Assembly (NCBI GenBank): GCA_903867585.1
Contig: CAIPRZ010000038.1
Coordinates: 1-8,853, forward strand
Origin: an uncultured Chlamydiae bacterium
GTDB lineage: Bacteria > Chlamydiota > Chlamydiia > Chlamydiales > Rhabdochlamydiaceae
Reading direction: 5' to 3'
DNA length: 8,853 nucleotides
The notes under the pieces are model-generated. The model was not told the origin of the DNA, ran no database searches, and saw nothing but the letters and a program-made list of their open reading frames with translations. Made by a program: the position numbers and the translations under genes. This document shows, piece after piece, positions 1-6,027 of this stretch; the stretch's first letter is position 1, and each line of letters opens with the position of its first letter.

Positions 1-407
1 AGGAGCAGGATCGAGTACAACGACGCATTAGCCAGATTTATGATGATAAGCTGGATGGAGTCATTGATGAGGTAATGTACCTCGAAAAGGTCAAAGAATA
101 CAAAGCTCGGCAGGTTGAGCTTATAGAGGAAATGAAGAGACATGAGACTGCTGACCAGAACTTCTATATAACAGCGAATATGGTGCTAAAATTGGCATCT
201 CGTGCAAGGGAGCTATTCGAAAGTTCTGAAGTGGATGAAAAACGACAACTTTTGAATTTGATGTTTCAGAACTTGAAATTAGATGGTAAAAACATGCTCA
301 CACAGGTGTGTGAGCCGTTTAATACCATGATTGGATACAAAGAGTATCCAACCAATTGGAGGTGGAGAGAATCGAACTCTCTTGCTAAACCACCTTACTT
401 CAGATGA
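1..407 (+). CDS. Large serine recombinase, C-terminal end (5' truncated by window)
   Basis: This is the last part of a site-specific serine recombinase (resolvase/invertase superfamily) that would integrate or excise a mobile element. The frame is open from base 3, so the ATG at 75 is internal and not the start. The catalytic serine domain and the zinc ribbon lie outside the window. What is visible is the C-terminal coiled-coil region, rich in E, K and R, followed by the signature SSEVDEKRQLLNLMFQNLKLDG and a short strand ending near PFNTM, which is typical of the end of these proteins. The last ~17 residues (NWRWRESNSLAKPPYFR) are antisense reading of the neighbouring tmRNA gene, and the stop codon is inside that RNA gene. 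Base composition looks more GC-rich, with more CTG/CTC/CGN codons, than the chromosomal genes to the right, which fits transfer. The family call is sure; which element it moves is unknown. Confidence 0.88.
   Translation, partial: EQDRVQRRISQIYDDKLDGVIDEVMYLEKVKEYKARQVELIEEMKRHETADQNFYITANMVLKLASRARELFESSEVDEKRQLLNLMFQNLKLDGKNMLTQVCEPFNTMIGYKEYPTNWRWRESNSLAKPPYFR
331..351. repeat. Perfect 8-bp hairpin just outside the ssrA 3' end
   Basis: TTGGATAC (331-338) and GTATCCAA (344-351) are perfect inverted repeats around a 5-nt loop, followed by the palindrome CCAATTGG (352-359). The hairpin lies six bases downstream of the tmRNA 3' end on the minus strand and inside the recombinase coding end. It has no T-run on either side, so a classic intrinsic terminator is unlikely. 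It could help tmRNA 3' processing or be part of a recombinase att site. Function is inference. Confidence 0.55.
352..381. other. Probable element-chromosome junction (att site) at ssrA 3' end
   Basis: The acceptor-stem 3' strand and T arm of the tmRNA (358-381) are intact, but the sequence beyond the discriminator base (357) is not CCA. Instead it runs into the coding end of a serine recombinase. Ends of tRNA and tmRNA genes are well-known integration targets, and an integrase-type gene abutting one is the usual picture of an island edge. The crossover core cannot be fixed from one end alone; the region from the CCAATTGG palindrome to the T arm is the candidate. Confidence 0.6.
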
Positions 408-731
408 CTACATGCTTGTCTTACGTTTTATACAAAAAACCCCAATAACATAAGCGGGAACTAAGGGTTATTCGAAACAGATTGCCAAATTTAGAAAAAA
501 CTTAAGAATCTATTCAGTTTTAAGTTTTTTCGGACTAGGGAATATGACGATGATTAGATAACTCCTAGTTGCATTATCCATCATCGGCTACCAAGACCCG
601 TTAGGGTCTTAAGCGGCTAACAATTCTTGCGAGTTGTCGTTTATTAGTTTATCGGATGATTAAGGAGGCCAACCGACGTCCTCCGCATGCCATACAAAAG
701 TATAATGATAAGTCGAAACCATTACACCCCC
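357..731 (-). ncRNA. ssrA: Transfer-messenger RNA (tmRNA), one-piece
   Basis: tmRNA rescues stalled ribosomes: it is charged with alanine, acts with SmpB, and adds a degradation tag. On the minus strand the 5' end starts GGGGGTG (731-725), then has the hallmark GGTTTCGACTT. The 3' end has CACCTCC (364-358), which pairs with GGGGGTG over seven pairs (one G-T). The T arm is GAGAG-TTCGATT-CTCTC (381-365). The conserved 3' block GCATGTAG (415-408) faces GCATGC (690-685) for the long helix. GGAGG (684-680) and CCTCC (668-664) form the stem near the first pseudoknot. Further helices include a 7-bp hairpin at 593-610 and a 12-bp A/T helix (494-505 with 520-531). Length of 375 nt is normal, and both ends closely resemble chlamydial tmRNA. 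Oddity: no CCA is encoded after the discriminator, so CCA must be added by tRNA nucleotidyltransferase. Confidence 0.95.
609..638 (-). other. tmRNA tag-peptide reading frame (DNSQELLAA)
   Basis: Inside the tmRNA an open stretch ends in the typical tag ending: codons for D-N-S-Q-E-L-L-A-A followed by TAA (611-609). The LAA-type end is the degradation signal read by ClpXP-like proteases. Lining up the AATAAA just before the tag with my recollection of chlamydial tmRNA puts the resume codon at GAC (638-636); starting one codon earlier would give NDNSQELLAA. There is no alanine (GCN) codon at the start, unlike many bacteria. The frame and its end are clear; the exact resume codon is inference. 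Confidence 0.75.
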
Positions 732-737
732 ACCCCT

Positions 738-766
738 AGCATAAAGTAATAGGGATATAACCTCAA
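738..766 (-). promoter_or_regulatory. ssrA promoter (sigma70/sigma66 type)
   Basis: On the minus strand TTGAGG (766-761) and TATGCT (743-738) are separated by exactly 17 nt. Six bases after the -10 comes the first G of the mature tmRNA (731), an ideal distance for the start of transcription. Confidence 0.75.
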
Positions 767-784
767 GAAACAGCAAAATTTATT

Positions 785-814
785 TTGACATGATATAAAG
801 ATAATTTTTAAAAT
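785..814 (+). promoter_or_regulatory. Promoter for the 355-aa protein gene
   Basis: A perfect -35 box TTGACA (785-790) is followed, with an 18-nt spacer, by TAAAAT (809-814). Transcription would begin near 821, giving a leader of about 16 nt before the ATG at 837. It lies back to back with the ssrA promoter, the two -35 boxes being only 18 nt apart. The -35 match is strong; the -10 is acceptable. Confidence 0.6.
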
Positions 815-836
815 AATTGCCCATTTGGGGTGATTT

Positions 837-1904
837 ATGCCAAGAATAGTTGCTTGTATTAAGACCTATGAAGTTATTGAGGATAGAGCTGTAAAAATAT
901 CTAATCATCTTTCTGATGAGCTTATTGAAGCGGTTTTTTATTCCTTTATCAAGCACCGAGAACAGGCTTTAAAAGAATTGCCTGCTGAAGAGGGAGCTCC
1001 GATAGAGGGACCACAAAGTATCAAAGAGATGATTACTCATATAAAAGCGGAACTTCAAGACATCGCTCATAAAGTGGGAGCATCACTTGTGGCTGGAATG
1101 GCGGAGTCGCTGGCTAAAAATATGCCTCTTTATAGAATGGCCAGGGTTACAGACGAGGGGCCAAAACGGGGGATAGCAGATTCATTTTATTCCATAATAC
1201 CTTCAAAAATGACAGTTCTTGATCTTTTAATGGGGCAGCAAAACACCGCTACAAGACTTTCTCAAGCAGGACTTGAAATTATCGATGAGGATGTCTCTAG
1301 AACGCAGGTGACTCAAGAGATAAAAGCCATTGAAGAGGAACTTTCAAAAATTAATACCGAATCCCACTTTGCTCAAGACATAAAACTTTTTCAGCGCTGT
1401 TTGTGGCAGAGCCTTACTTTAAGAAAACGGATATGGCTTTATGTTTTTCATATGACCAACTTCTTTTGGAATAGTATAGAAGCTGAAAAATCGAGGTCTA
1501 CAGAGGGGATTGTGAAAATGATACTTTGGGGAGCAGGAGCTGTTTTTTCATTTATAGAGCTGAGAAAATCAGCCTCATACAAAAACATCTTCTCTTTAAA
1601 TTTTTATACCCCTGAAAGATGTGGGCTTACGGTTTTAAAAACTTCTTTTGTAGCCTTATTTATTCTCCAATATTTTGCTTTTACAAGTTTTGAAAATTTA
1701 ACCTATGTTTCAAGGTTAGATAAGACCCTTGAAAAAATCTTCATTTCGATTATCGGAAGTACAGTACTTGCCCTTTTATCACTGACTTTATTAAAAAATG
1801 GCTATGAAATCAGGATAGAAAAGAGAAGAACAGAACTTGCTGAGCATAAATCTCGATTACATGAGCTGTTAGCGCAAAGAGTAGCTTTAATTAAAGAAAA
1901 TTAG
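837..1904 (+). CDS. Hypothetical membrane protein, 355 aa
   Basis: I do not recognise this protein. The first ~200 residues look soluble and mostly helical, with a charged, coiled-coil-like stretch at about 157-176 (TQEIKAIEEELSKI). Three hydrophobic segments follow at roughly 225-241, 263-282 and 300-319, the last two strong enough to be membrane spans. The C-terminal tail (about 322-355) is highly charged and helical, rich in R, E, K and H. There is no N-terminal signal peptide. The start is supported by a weak GGGGTGAT Shine-Dalgarno stretch at 827-834 and a promoter ending 22 nt upstream. It is transcribed away from ssrA and overlaps the next gene tail to tail by 4 nt. Chlamydial inclusion-membrane proteins also carry paired hydrophobic segments, but the wide spacing here does not clearly match that bilobed pattern, so I make no functional call. 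The coding nature is well supported by length. Confidence 0.85.
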   Translation: MPRIVACIKTYEVIEDRAVKISNHLSDELIEAVFYSFIKHREQALKELPAEEGAPIEGPQSIKEMITHIKAELQDIAHKVGASLVAGMAESLAKNMPLYRMARVTDEGPKRGIADSFYSIIPSKMTVLDLLMGQQNTATRLSQAGLEIIDEDVSRTQVTQEIKAIEEELSKINTESHFAQDIKLFQRCLWQSLTLRKRIWLYVFHMTNFFWNSIEAEKSRSTEGIVKMILWGAGAVFSFIELRKSASYKNIFSLNFYTPERCGLTVLKTSFVALFILQYFAFTSFENLTYVSRLDKTLEKIFISIIGSTVLALLSLTLLKNGYEIRIEKRRTELAEHKSRLHELLAQRVALIKEN

Positions 1905-2635
1905 ATTTGTCGATAACGATCTATTCTTTTGAGCCAACCGCTTAGCCATTTATCTTCTTGGCCACGGCTAAGTCTTACCCTTTCTTTTAAAATATCTTGA
2001 GCGGTTTTTACAAAGCTATCTAAATTGATTGAGTCGTCTGATAAAGATAGAAGGACTTGTTTTAGACCAAACCCTTTGCCATACTTAAACTCTTTTTCAC
2101 AAAGGCCCGATCCTTTGAAATGATTATAGTCAATCAGGGCAAAAAGGCCTCTTGGGTCTTCTAGAAGTTTTTTAATTCTTTCTTCGATTGTTTTTTTTGA
2201 AGCCTCATCACAGCTTGAGATAATTTTATCAAAAACCTCAAAACTATTTTTTACAATAAAGCGTGTTTGTAAAGCGGTAGAGGATTCTAAAAGTTTTTTG
2301 AGTTCGATTTGTTTTTGGTGATCCTTTTCAAATTCGGTGCGTGTTTGCCAAGGGCAGGTGAAATTGTCGTCTATCCAAGAGGGGAGTTGGCAATTTTGGG
2401 CTTTCAAAAATCTTAAAAGATTTGGAAAAGCCTCTTCAAAAGGAAAAGTTTGTCCTTTAGGAAACCAGATAAAATGTCCGATACCTAGCGATAGAAAAGG
2501 TTCGTGAGGATTCCAATAAACAAGGTGATATTTAGAAAAAGAGAGTTCGTTTTTGGAGATTTTTTTTTCAAATGAAGAAATTTTTTCATCAGTTGGAAAA
2601 AGAGACTGAAATGACAGTAAAATATTTATCCACAT
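1901..2635 (-). CDS. Conserved uncharacterised protein, possibly lysozyme-like
   Basis: This 244-aa protein matches, from memory, a family seen in many proteobacteria that has no settled function. The tell-tale blocks are a Lys-Asn-Glu near the N-terminus (E30), GIGHFIWFPKG at 51-61 followed by FEEAFP, ALIDYNHFKGSGL at 166-178, YGKGFGLKQVL at 185-195, and a C-terminal KWLSGWLKRIDRYR at 230-242. An N-terminal glutamate followed by a G-x-G-H-F-I block and a later 'GFGLKQVL' helix resembles glycoside hydrolases acting on peptidoglycan, but that is inference. The N-terminus (MWINILLSFQSLF) is mildly hydrophobic and could be a short or degraded export signal. No better upstream start exists because a stop codon lies four codons before the ATG; the ribosome site is weak (AAAAGAAG). 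It converges with the 355-aa gene. Confidence 0.8.
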   Translation of the reverse strand: MWINILLSFQSLFPTDEKISSFEKKISKNELSFSKYHLVYWNPHEPFLSLGIGHFIWFPKGQTFPFEEAFPNLLRFLKAQNCQLPSWIDDNFTCPWQTRTEFEKDHQKQIELKKLLESSTALQTRFIVKNSFEVFDKIISSCDEASKKTIEERIKKLLEDPRGLFALIDYNHFKGSGLCEKEFKYGKGFGLKQVLLSLSDDSINLDSFVKTAQDILKERVRLSRGQEDKWLSGWLKRIDRYRQI

Positions 2636-2926
2636 AGGCTTCTTTTAAGACGCTCATGAAAAGAGCCTTTTGGTAATTGATTGATTTCACTAAGTATCTT
2701 CAAAACCTTATCTAACTCCTTTTTAGCAAATACCACCATACGTCAGAAGAGTATTTTTTTTCCTATTAATTTTTGGATAATATCAAAGAAATAAGGATCG
2801 TAGTGATAAAAAATTAAATATGTTTTTTTAAATTTTTTAACTTTTTCATAAAAACGCACACCTTTGATTCTAAAAATTAATCAAATCTTCTATGATATTT
2901 CCAATATCAAAAATATTAAAATATAA
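2626..2926 (-). pseudogene. Probable decayed gene between the 244-aa gene and ileS
   Basis: One minus-strand frame reads as protein through most of this gap. From 2880 down it gives RIKGVRFYEKVKKFKKTY followed by LIFYHYDPYFFDIIQKLIG and KKILF. It then meets a single TGA (2745-2743) and continues in the same frame as RMVVFAKKELDKVLKILSE and INQLPKGSFHERLKRSLCG to TAA at 2628-2626. The upper part has a stop at 2883-2881, but removing one T from a run of five (near 2873-2877) joins it to a further open stretch ending DIGNIIEDLINF. So one in-frame stop and one homopolymer frameshift separate three protein-like pieces. The last piece (2739-2626, 37 codons with ATG) could alternatively be a live small ORF overlapping the 244-aa gene start by 10 nt, though it has no Shine-Dalgarno site. 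I do not recognise the family. Confidence 0.4.
2863..2909. repeat. Two small inverted repeats upstream of ileS
   Basis: TTTGATT (2863-2869) pairs with AATCAAA (2879-2885) across 9 nt, and TGATATT (2893-2899) pairs with AATATCA (2903-2909) across 3 nt. Both are perfect and lie 20-66 nt before the ileS ATG. They may be operator-like sites or simply chance in very AT-rich DNA. No T-box element is recognisable. Confidence 0.35.
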
Positions 2927-2928
2927 TT

Positions 2929-5900
2929 ATGTTCGAAATCTCTGAAGCCTCCTCTCTCACATCAAAAGAAGAAAAAATTCTTCAATTCTGGAAGAAACAT
3001 CATGTTTTTCAAGCCTCATTAAACCAAACCCAAAAAGGGAAAAAGTTTACTTTTTACGATGGCCCTCCATTTGCAACAGGGCATCCCCATTATGGTCATT
3101 TGCTTGCTGGAACCATTAAAGATGTGGTTCCTCGTTATAAAACGATGCAAGGGTTTTACGTGGAAAGACGCTTTGGTTGGGATTGCCATGGACTTCCAGT
3201 AGAGAATGAAATTGAAAAAGATCTAAATCTATCAGGAGCCCCTTCTATTGAGGCCTATGGAATCGCTAACTTTAATGAAGCGTGTCGCTCTATTGTTTTA
3301 AGATACACCTCAGAGTGGGAGACCACGGTTGAAAGAATGGGTCGATGGGTTGATTTTAAAAACACCTATAAGACCATGGATCTTAATTTCATGGAGTCTG
3401 TGTTTTGGGTATTTAAAACCCTTTATGAAGATGGGCTTGTTTATGAGGGTTATAAAGTAATGCCTTATTCAACAAAATTAGGAACCCCATTATCTAATTT
3501 TGAAGCCAACCTTAATTATAAAGAGGTCGATGATCCTTCACTTACTGTTAAATTCCCGCTAAAAGGTGAAAATGCGTTCTTATTAATTTGGACAACAACT
3601 CCATGGACTCTTCCCTCTAATTTAGCGGTCATGGTGTCTAAAGATTTAGATTATGTTAAAATTTTTTCACATAAGCATAATGAAACTTACATTTTAGCAG
3701 AGGCAAGGCTTGCACGTTATTTCCCAGAAGCCCACACCTATGATCTTTTAGAAACCTTTAAAGGGGAAAAATTAAAAGATAAAAGCTATACCCCACTATT
3801 TGATTATTTCAAAACGCATAAAGCTTTTAAAATTCTTATCGATGAGGGAGTGACAGCAGACGAGGGAACAGGACTTGTACACACAGCGCCAGCTTTTGGT
3901 GAGATGGACTTTTTTGCCTGTCAAAAAGCGGGGATTGAGCCTGTTTGCCCGATTGACCAAAACGGTTGCTTTACTGCAGAGGTGGTTGATTTTTGTGGCT
4001 ACTACGTAAAAGATGCTGATAAAGAAATCATGAGGCATTTGAAAAGTAAAGGACTTGTTTTTGAACAGGCCACTTTACGTCACCGGTATCCGTTCTGCTG
4101 GAGATCTGATACTCCTCTTATTTATAGAACTGTTAGTACCTGGTTTGTCTCGGTTGAAAAAATTAAAGATAAACTGATTGCAGCCAATGAGAAAATTCAT
4201 TGGGTCCCAGATCATATCAAAGAGGGTCGCTTTGGTAAGTGGTTAGAGGGGGCTAGAGACTGGGCTATTTCTCGTAACCGTTATTGGGGGACACCGATCC
4301 CTCTATGGCGTTCAAAAGAGGGTGATATTTTAGTTATTGGTTCAAAAAAAGAACTTGAAGAGCTTTCTGGTCAGACGATTGTCGATCTTCATAGACATTT
4401 TATTGATGATATTACCATTACTAAAAACGGGAAAACCTACACTCGAGTTCCTGAGGTTTTTGATTGCTGGTTTGAATCAGGATCCATGCCTTACGCCCAA
4501 GAGCATTATCCGTTTGAAAATGGAGAAAAGTTTAAAACCTCCTTCCCTGGCGATTTTATTGCTGAAGGTTTAGATCAAACGCGCGGCTGGTTTTATACCT
4601 TAAATGTTTTATCTGTGGCTTTATTTAATGAGCCCGCTTTTAAAAACGTGATCGTAAACGGGATTATTTTAGCTGAAGATGGGACTAAAATGTCTAAGCG
4701 TCTTAAAAACTATCCTGATCCCATGAAAGTGGTTGAAACTCACGGCGCCGATGCTTTAAGACTTTATTTGTTATCAAGTCCTGCTGTGATGGCTGAAGAT
4801 CTTAAATTTTCCGAAAGAGGGGTAGAGCTTATTGTTCGAAGCGCTCTTATTCCACTTTGGAATTCTTATCAGTTTTTATCAAGCTATGCCAAACTTGCCC
4901 ATTTTTATCCTGATGATCCGGTTATATTTAGAACAGAAATCGATATGTGGCTAGAATCGATCACTCAAAAATTGATCACAGAGGTCACCCATGCGATGGA
5001 AAATTACCATCTCAACCAGGCTGTTCCTCCTATTCTTGACTATATCGATCAACTTACTAATTGGTATATCCGTAGATCGCGTGAGCGTTTTTGGTCCGAG
5101 CATAAAACCGAAGAAAGACAAGCTGCTTTTATGACTTTATACAATTGTTTAAAAACTCTTGTAAAAGTAGCAGCTCCTTTTATGCCATTTTTAGCTGAAA
5201 CTATTTATCAAGGGCTAAAAACTGAAGAGGAACCCCTATCGGTTCATCTATGCTCCTTCCCAGTAGTGAATCCAAAATTAAGACATACAAGTCTTGAAGA
5301 GTCGATGAACCTGGCACAAATTGTGGTAAGTTTAGGTCATAAACTTCGAAAAGAGTCCAAACTTAAAGTAAGACAACCCCTAAAAAAAGCTCATATTGTT
5401 TCAGGAGATACGAAGGTTTTAAAAGCTTTAGAATTGAAGTCTGATCTAATTAGAGATGAGCTCAATGTTAAATCATTGACCTTTTCTACTAATGAAAAAG
5501 AATTTGTCTGGTATCTAGTTAAACCTAATTTTAGAGTCCTTGGAAAAAAAGTGGGGGCTGATTTGCCTCATGTTCAAGCTAAACTTGCTCAAATTAACGA
5601 AACATTAGTTAAAACACTTTTAGATAAAGCAATCTACATTGAAGTAAATGGTAAAACTTATCATATCGAGCCGCAGGATGTAGTGATCACACGAGAAACT
5701 CATCCAGGGATCGTTGCTGATACCCATGATAATATGACTATTGTTTTAGACACAGAACTCAATGACGAGCTCATTGAAGAGGGGCTTGCTCGAGAAATTG
5801 TTAATAAGGTAAACACCATGCGCCGAGAAATCGGGCTTGAAATTACCGATAGAATTTCTTTAGTGATTGATAGTGATGAAGCTATCAAAAATGCTTTCAT

Positions 5901-6027
5901 GAAACATAAAACACATATTTGTCATGAAACGCTGGCAATAGATGTGAAATTTGAAAAGACAGTTGGAACGACCTGGGACCTTAATGGTCACCAGGCCACG
6001 ATTTTACTTAGCTGTCAAGTAAGCTAA
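2929..6027 (+). CDS. ileS: Isoleucyl-tRNA synthetase (eukaryote-like, IleS2 type)
   Basis: This class Ia synthetase charges tRNA-Ile with isoleucine and hydrolyses misattached valine. At 1032 aa it has the length of the eukaryote-like type found in chlamydiae, longer than E. coli IleS (about 940). Motifs in order: DGPPFATG (44-51) leading into the HIGH box as HYGH (54-57); GWDCHGLPVE from 83; the editing domain with WTTTPWTLPSN from 221 and HTAPAFGEMDF whose Asp327 matches the conserved editing aspartate; the second catalytic loop as KMSKR (587-591), the form usual in eukaryote-like enzymes; and the anticodon-domain block LTNWYIRRSRERFW (709-722). The C-terminus has no CxxC zinc motifs, as expected for this type. 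The ATG at 2929 gives the usual N-terminus (SKEEKILQFWK) but has no Shine-Dalgarno site; a TATAAT sits directly before it. It converges on lepB with a 20-nt overlap. Confidence 0.97.
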   Translation: MFEISEASSLTSKEEKILQFWKKHHVFQASLNQTQKGKKFTFYDGPPFATGHPHYGHLLAGTIKDVVPRYKTMQGFYVERRFGWDCHGLPVENEIEKDLNLSGAPSIEAYGIANFNEACRSIVLRYTSEWETTVERMGRWVDFKNTYKTMDLNFMESVFWVFKTLYEDGLVYEGYKVMPYSTKLGTPLSNFEANLNYKEVDDPSLTVKFPLKGENAFLLIWTTTPWTLPSNLAVMVSKDLDYVKIFSHKHNETYILAEARLARYFPEAHTYDLLETFKGEKLKDKSYTPLFDYFKTHKAFKILIDEGVTADEGTGLVHTAPAFGEMDFFACQKAGIEPVCPIDQNGCFTAEVVDFCGYYVKDADKEIMRHLKSKGLVFEQATLRHRYPFCWRSDTPLIYRTVSTWFVSVEKIKDKLIAANEKIHWVPDHIKEGRFGKWLEGARDWAISRNRYWGTPIPLWRSKEGDILVIGSKKELEELSGQTIVDLHRHFIDDITITKNGKTYTRVPEVFDCWFESGSMPYAQEHYPFENGEKFKTSFPGDFIAEGLDQTRGWFYTLNVLSVALFNEPAFKNVIVNGIILAEDGTKMSKRLKNYPDPMKVVETHGADALRLYLLSSPAVMAEDLKFSERGVELIVRSALIPLWNSYQFLSSYAKLAHFYPDDPVIFRTEIDMWLESITQKLITEVTHAMENYHLNQAVPPILDYIDQLTNWYIRRSRERFWSEHKTEERQAAFMTLYNCLKTLVKVAAPFMPFLAETIYQGLKTEEEPLSVHLCSFPVVNPKLRHTSLEESMNLAQIVVSLGHKLRKESKLKVRQPLKKAHIVSGDTKVLKALELKSDLIRDELNVKSLTFSTNEKEFVWYLVKPNFRVLGKKVGADLPHVQAKLAQINETLVKTLLDKAIYIEVNGKTYHIEPQDVVITRETHPGIVADTHDNMTIVLDTELNDELIEEGLAREIVNKVNTMRREIGLEITDRISLVIDSDEAIKNAFMKHKTHICHETLAIDVKFEKTVGTTWDLNGHQATILLSCQVS

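Noticed and set aside
75..77. ATG as start of the recombinase fragment
   Set aside because: In-frame codons continue upstream to the window edge with typical recombinase coiled-coil content.
494..531. 12-bp perfect A/T inverted repeat with a T-run, looking like a terminator
   Set aside because: It lies inside the tmRNA where a helix or pseudoknot stem is expected, so it is part of the RNA fold.
2863..2928. T-box riboswitch ahead of ileS
   Set aside because: No T-box consensus, specifier stem or terminator/antiterminator pair is visible, and T-boxes are not expected in this phylum.
3796..4038. Minus-strand open frame inside ileS
   Set aside because: It is fully within a strongly conserved synthetase on the other strand and has no family features.
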